DNA of 64,000 bases. Origin: Hyphomicrobium sp. Its GTDB lineage: Bacteria > Pseudomonadota > Alphaproteobacteria > Rhizobiales > Hyphomicrobiaceae. Below the pieces are notes generated by a model. It was not told the origin of the DNA and ran no database searches. It saw only the letters and a list, made by a program, of their open reading frames with translations. The first letter of the stretch is position 1. Every line of letters begins with the position of its first letter. Shown in pieces: positions 60,884 through 64,000 of the stretch. Both the position numbers and the translations under genes were made by a program. The stretch is from positions 1-64,000 of the forward strand of contig JABFRT010000014.1 in NCBI GenBank assembly GCA_013141015.1. Direction: 5' to 3'.

Positions 60884-61684
60884 ATGACACGCCTCAAACA
60901 CCTCAGGTTCGGCGTGCTCGCGGTGGCCCTTGGACTTTCGGCATGCGGGGCCGACGGCTTACCGCCGTCTGCGAGCTTATCGAAAGGTGATGCCGCGGCT
61001 GGTGCCGCCTACCCATCGATCAGCGCCAACAAAAAAGAGGACCTGCCGGTGCCGTTCGGCGATCCGTCAGCAGCCACCGTTGGCGGGCGCGAAGTTATTG
61101 AGAAACCGACGATAGCTGACATTTTCGCCCAAAGCCCGATGCCCGAGATGGCTTGGGGCCGCGCCGACGCGCCGGTGACGATTGTGCAATACGCGTCGCT
61201 GACCTGCCCGCACTGCCGCAATTTCCACGCACAAACGTTTGCCGAGTTGAAGCGCACCTATATCGACACTGGCAAGGTCCGCTATATCCTGCGCGAATTC
61301 CCCATCGGCAAGACATCGGGCTTAGCCACCATCGCACTGCGCTGTGCAGCCCCCGATAAATACCTTGAACTGTACGGTAAGTTCATGGAACAGCAGAATA
61401 ATTGGGTTTCGCAGGACGTGCGTCCGGACGCCATTTACGCGGTCGCACAACAGGTGGGGATGAAACGGGCTGAGTTCGATGCGTGCCGTGAGAATCAGGG
61501 CATGATCGAGAACTTGAAGTGGGTGAAGGACCGTGGCCGCAAGCTCGGCATCGTCGGCACGCCGAACTACTTCGTCGGCGACCAGCTCATCAAAAAAGAG
61601 CTGACAATGGCGGATATTCGCGCGCACGTCGAAGCCCGTGTGGCTGGCGGCACGCCAACCGCTGCGGCGCCGAAACCGCAGTAG
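60884..61684 (+). CDS. DsbA-like thioredoxin-fold lipoprotein 2
   Basis: 266 residues from the ATG at 60884. A lipoprotein signal ends at LGLSAC (GVLAVALGLSACGADG). A flexible segment follows, then a DsbA-type thioredoxin domain: VTIVQYASLTCPHCRNFHAQTF with CPHC at 108-111, YILREFPIGKTS, and GIVGTPNYFVGDQLIKKE. It would sit on the outer or inner membrane facing the periplasm. It resembles the preceding gene, so a tandem duplication is likely. Confidence 0.9.
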   Translation: MTRLKHLRFGVLAVALGLSACGADGLPPSASLSKGDAAAGAAYPSISANKKEDLPVPFGDPSAATVGGREVIEKPTIADIFAQSPMPEMAWGRADAPVTIVQYASLTCPHCRNFHAQTFAELKRTYIDTGKVRYILREFPIGKTSGLATIALRCAAPDKYLELYGKFMEQQNNWVSQDVRPDAIYAVAQQVGMKRAEFDACRENQGMIENLKWVKDRGRKLGIVGTPNYFVGDQLIKKELTMADIRAHVEARVAGGTPTAAAPKPQ

Positions 61685-61719
61685 ACGCGCGGCAAACAAC
61701 GGCCCCTCGACCCGTTTTG

Positions 61720-61809
61720 CGTTATCCCGGCGAAGGCCGGGAGCCATCCAAGTTTCAGTTGGAATTCTGACTGTGGCCTGGATGGAAGCCAGCCTTCGCT
61801 GGCATAACG
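61720..61809. repeat. 90-bp inverted-repeat element (REP/MITE-like)
   Basis: The ends CGTTATCCCGGCGAAG... and ...CCTTCGCTGGCATAACG are imperfect inverted copies. Each half has its own hairpin (CCCGGC-GAAG-GCCGGG at 61726-61741; GCCAGC-CTTC-GCTGGC at 61788-61803) followed by CCATCCA. Such elements are frequent in alphaproteobacterial intergenic DNA. It sits 35 bp after the second DsbA-like gene and 32 bp before smc. Confidence 0.85.
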
Positions 61810-61841
61810 GCAAGCCATGTTTCTATCGAGGTTTCGTTGCA

Positions 61842-64000
61842 ATGAGAATTACGCGGCTCCGGCTTCTCGGCTTCAAATCGTTCGTCGAACCGATGGAATT
61901 GGTCATCGAGCCGGGTCTGACCGGCGTTGTCGGCCCGAACGGCTGCGGCAAATCCAATCTGCTCGAAGCGCTCCGCTGGGTGATGGGCGAGACCTCGCAC
62001 AAGTCGATGCGGGCTGCCGCTATGGACGACGTAATTTTTTCCGGCACCTCAACACGGCCCGAACGCGGCAGCGCCGAAGTGACCATGTTCCTCGACAATT
62101 CCGAGCGTTTGGCGCCGGCTGAATATAACGGCAGCGACGTGCTTGAAATCACGCGGCGCATCGAACGCGACGCTGGCTCCGCCTACCGCATCAACGGCCG
62201 CGAAGTGCGCGCCCGCGATGTCAAAGTATTGTTCGAAGATGCGGCCACGGGTGCGCGCTCACCGGCGCTTGTCCGCCAAGGCCAGATCGGCGAGATCGTC
62301 AACGCCAAGCCGGAACAGCGCCGCCGCATTCTGGAAGACGCAGCCGGCATTGCCGGATTGCACACCCGCCGCCACGAAGCTGAACTGCGCTTGAAGGCGG
62401 CTGAAGGCAACATGGAGCGCCTGAGCGACGTGCTCGGCCAGCTGCAGGCGCAAGCGGAAAGCTTGAAACGGCAAGCACGCCAAGCCCGGCGCTATAAGGA
62501 TATTTCCGGCGAAATCCGCTCCAGCGAAGCGCTGTTGCTGCATTTGTCGTGGCAGGATGCGCAGACATCCGTCGCGCTTGAAGAAAACAATCTGACCGAC
62601 GCCATGAGCCGGCTTGGCTCCGCCACGGAAGCGGAATCGAAAGCGTTTGGCGACGAAGTGCGCTTGGCCGAAAGCCTGCCGCCACTGCGCGAAACGGAGG
62701 CCCAGAAGGCTGCTATTCTGGCGCGCTTCAAGATCGAACAGGACAACCTTGATCGCGAGGCCGAACGCGCCGCCACTCGCTCCAAAGAACTTGAAGCCCG
62801 CGCCAAACAGCTTGAGACCGACATTACCCGCGAGACCGGGTTTATCAGCGAAGCCAAGGAAACGCTGGTTCGCTTGGACGCCGACCTTGAAGCGATTCAG
62901 GAAGCTGAAAGCAACGCCGAAATCGAGGAAGACAACGCACGCAAAGGGCTGGCTGATGCCGAAGACAAGCGCTTGGCAACCGACGCACACTTTGCAGAGG
63001 TCACGCATCGCGCAGCCGAAGCCCGCGCCAAATTGAAAAGCCTGGAAACAGCGCTCGGCGAACGCAAAGACATAGTCGCGCGCATCACCAATCAGCTACT
63101 GACACTCAACGCACAAATCAGCAGCATCACCGACCAAGCACCGGATGCTGAGCAAATCGCCGACGTGTCCGAGCGCGGATTGACGCTTGCGCAAGAGATC
63201 ACGGAGATCGAGCAACAGGCGGTCGCCGCCGAAGAGGCTTCCAAAACCGCGCAAATGGAGGATCGCGCGCGGCGTGACGATGCGGCCCGCGTGCGTCTTG
63301 CCGCGAATGCGTTTTCAACCGAACGCGAGACGATTGCCAAGCTGCTTGCACCCGCCAACGAAGGCGATTATCCGCCCGTGGTTGATGCGATCCGCGTGTC
63401 TCCCGGCTATGAAACGGCGCTCGGTGCGGCACTCGGCGATGATTTGGAAGCGCCCGTTGCGGCGGAGGCCAGCATCCACTGGCGGCGCATGGATGTGGCG
63501 GTTGAAGATCACCCGCTGCCAGCCGACGCCGAGCCGCTGGTCATGCACGCTGAAGCCCCGCCGGAACTGGCGCGGCGCCTACGCCAGATCGGTGTTGTGG
63601 CGCGCGGAGATGGCGCACGTTTGCAGCCGCATTTGAAACCTGGCCAACGGCTCGTGTCGCGCGAGGGCGATCTGTGGCGGTGGGATGGGTTTGTGGCCGC
63701 CGCCGATGGCGTGACGCCGTCTGCCCAGCGCTTAGCCCACAAGAACCGCTTGTTGGAACTCGACCGCCGCGCGGCCGAGGTTCTGGCATCCGCCAAGGAG
63801 ACGATTGAAGCCGAACGCTCCGCCGCTGAGCTGGCAACTAAGGCCGAGGCCGAAGAGCGCCGTTTGCGCCAGTTGTGGCGCGAAAAGCAGACAGAACTGG
63901 CCCAGGTTCGCCAGCAACTGACGGTGATGGAAAAGTCGGCGCGGGAAAGCGAAACGCGGCTGGCCGCAGTCATGGCACAGCGTGTGCGCGCGGACGAAGA
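61842..64000 (+). CDS. smc: Chromosome segregation protein SMC (partial, cut by window end)
   Basis: The first 719 codons of SMC are present. Start MRITRLRLLGFKSF; Walker A GPNGCGKS at 31-38; the conserved head GQIGEIVNAKPEQRRRILEDAAGIAGL; then a long coiled coil to about residue 500. The hinge lies near 505-630 (GDYPPVVDAIRVSPGYETALGAALGDD...), and the returning coiled coil begins near 635. The C-terminal head and ABC signature lie beyond the window. SMC organises and segregates the chromosome. Confidence 0.96.
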   Translation, partial: MRITRLRLLGFKSFVEPMELVIEPGLTGVVGPNGCGKSNLLEALRWVMGETSHKSMRAAAMDDVIFSGTSTRPERGSAEVTMFLDNSERLAPAEYNGSDVLEITRRIERDAGSAYRINGREVRARDVKVLFEDAATGARSPALVRQGQIGEIVNAKPEQRRRILEDAAGIAGLHTRRHEAELRLKAAEGNMERLSDVLGQLQAQAESLKRQARQARRYKDISGEIRSSEALLLHLSWQDAQTSVALEENNLTDAMSRLGSATEAESKAFGDEVRLAESLPPLRETEAQKAAILARFKIEQDNLDREAERAATRSKELEARAKQLETDITRETGFISEAKETLVRLDADLEAIQEAESNAEIEEDNARKGLADAEDKRLATDAHFAEVTHRAAEARAKLKSLETALGERKDIVARITNQLLTLNAQISSITDQAPDAEQIADVSERGLTLAQEITEIEQQAVAAEEASKTAQMEDRARRDDAARVRLAANAFSTERETIAKLLAPANEGDYPPVVDAIRVSPGYETALGAALGDDLEAPVAAEASIHWRRMDVAVEDHPLPADAEPLVMHAEAPPELARRLRQIGVVARGDGARLQPHLKPGQRLVSREGDLWRWDGFVAAADGVTPSAQRLAHKNRLLELDRRAAEVLASAKETIEAERSAAELATKAEAEERRLRQLWREKQTELAQVRQQLTVMEKSARESETRLAAVMAQRVRADE

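Overview
This window looks like a chromosomal core region of an alphaproteobacterium, most likely of the order Hyphomicrobiales (Rhizobiales). The evidence is high-G+C coding sequence, a CcrM-type GANTC adenine methyltransferase with a RAMA tail, FtsZ with a long C-terminal linker, a PHA regulator of the alphaproteobacterial PhaR type, alphaproteobacterial families (DUF4169, RHH_4, DUF1236) and a GTTC-N7-GTTC LexA box. The genus cannot be named from the sequence alone. No rRNA, tRNA, CRISPR array, insertion sequence or prophage was seen.

Layout. 1-911 holds the end of ccdA, ccdB, and a DUF4169/ribbon-helix-helix pair. 0.9-14.2 kb holds an AsmA-like protein, UvrD/PcrA helicase, a membrane-tethered J-domain protein, a DUF3754 protein, prmA and an M24 aminopeptidase P. 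From 38 kb down to 14 kb, on the minus strand, runs the complete division and cell wall cluster: mraZ-rsmH-ftsL-ftsI-murE-murF-mraY-murD-ftsW-murG-murC-murB-ddl-ftsQ-ftsA-ftsZ, then lpxC, bamD and ligA. These genes make lipid II and its precursors, build the divisome, start lipid A synthesis and assemble outer membrane proteins. They are mostly joined by 1-4 bp overlaps, so much of the cluster is probably one transcription unit. Its promoter at about 38.25 kb carries three TGGG MraZ repeats at exact 10-bp spacing, two GANTC sites and a TTAACCAT CtrA-type half-site, and is followed by a structured leader of about 270 nt.

38-49 kb holds a coiled-coil membrane protein, a Gly-rich secreted protein, a pirin, a DUF1236 protein, the PHA genes phaA-phaB with divergent phaR, ispE and a large TPR protein. 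49.4-51.2 kb holds an ETF-ubiquinone oxidoreductase interrupted by a one-base frameshift, with a duplicated C-terminal end. 51-56 kb holds a uracil-DNA glycosylase, a GyrI-like protein, a MoaB-like protein, two glycosyltransferases of the TIGR04282/TIGR04283 type and a radical SAM protein behind a LexA box. 56-64 kb holds rnhB, ccrM (its upstream region has five GANTC sites in 86 bp), mutY, a DUF721 protein, two tandem DsbA-like thioredoxin-fold proteins and the start of smc.

Most genes are ordinary core genes. The less ordinary signals are in non-coding DNA: a three-copy palindromic repeat (30.1, 38.0 and 49.3 kb) whose outer stem changes with compensation while a GANTC-containing core stays fixed, and the concentration of CcrM sites at the ccrM and dcw promoters. 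No wholly new multi-gene system is evident.
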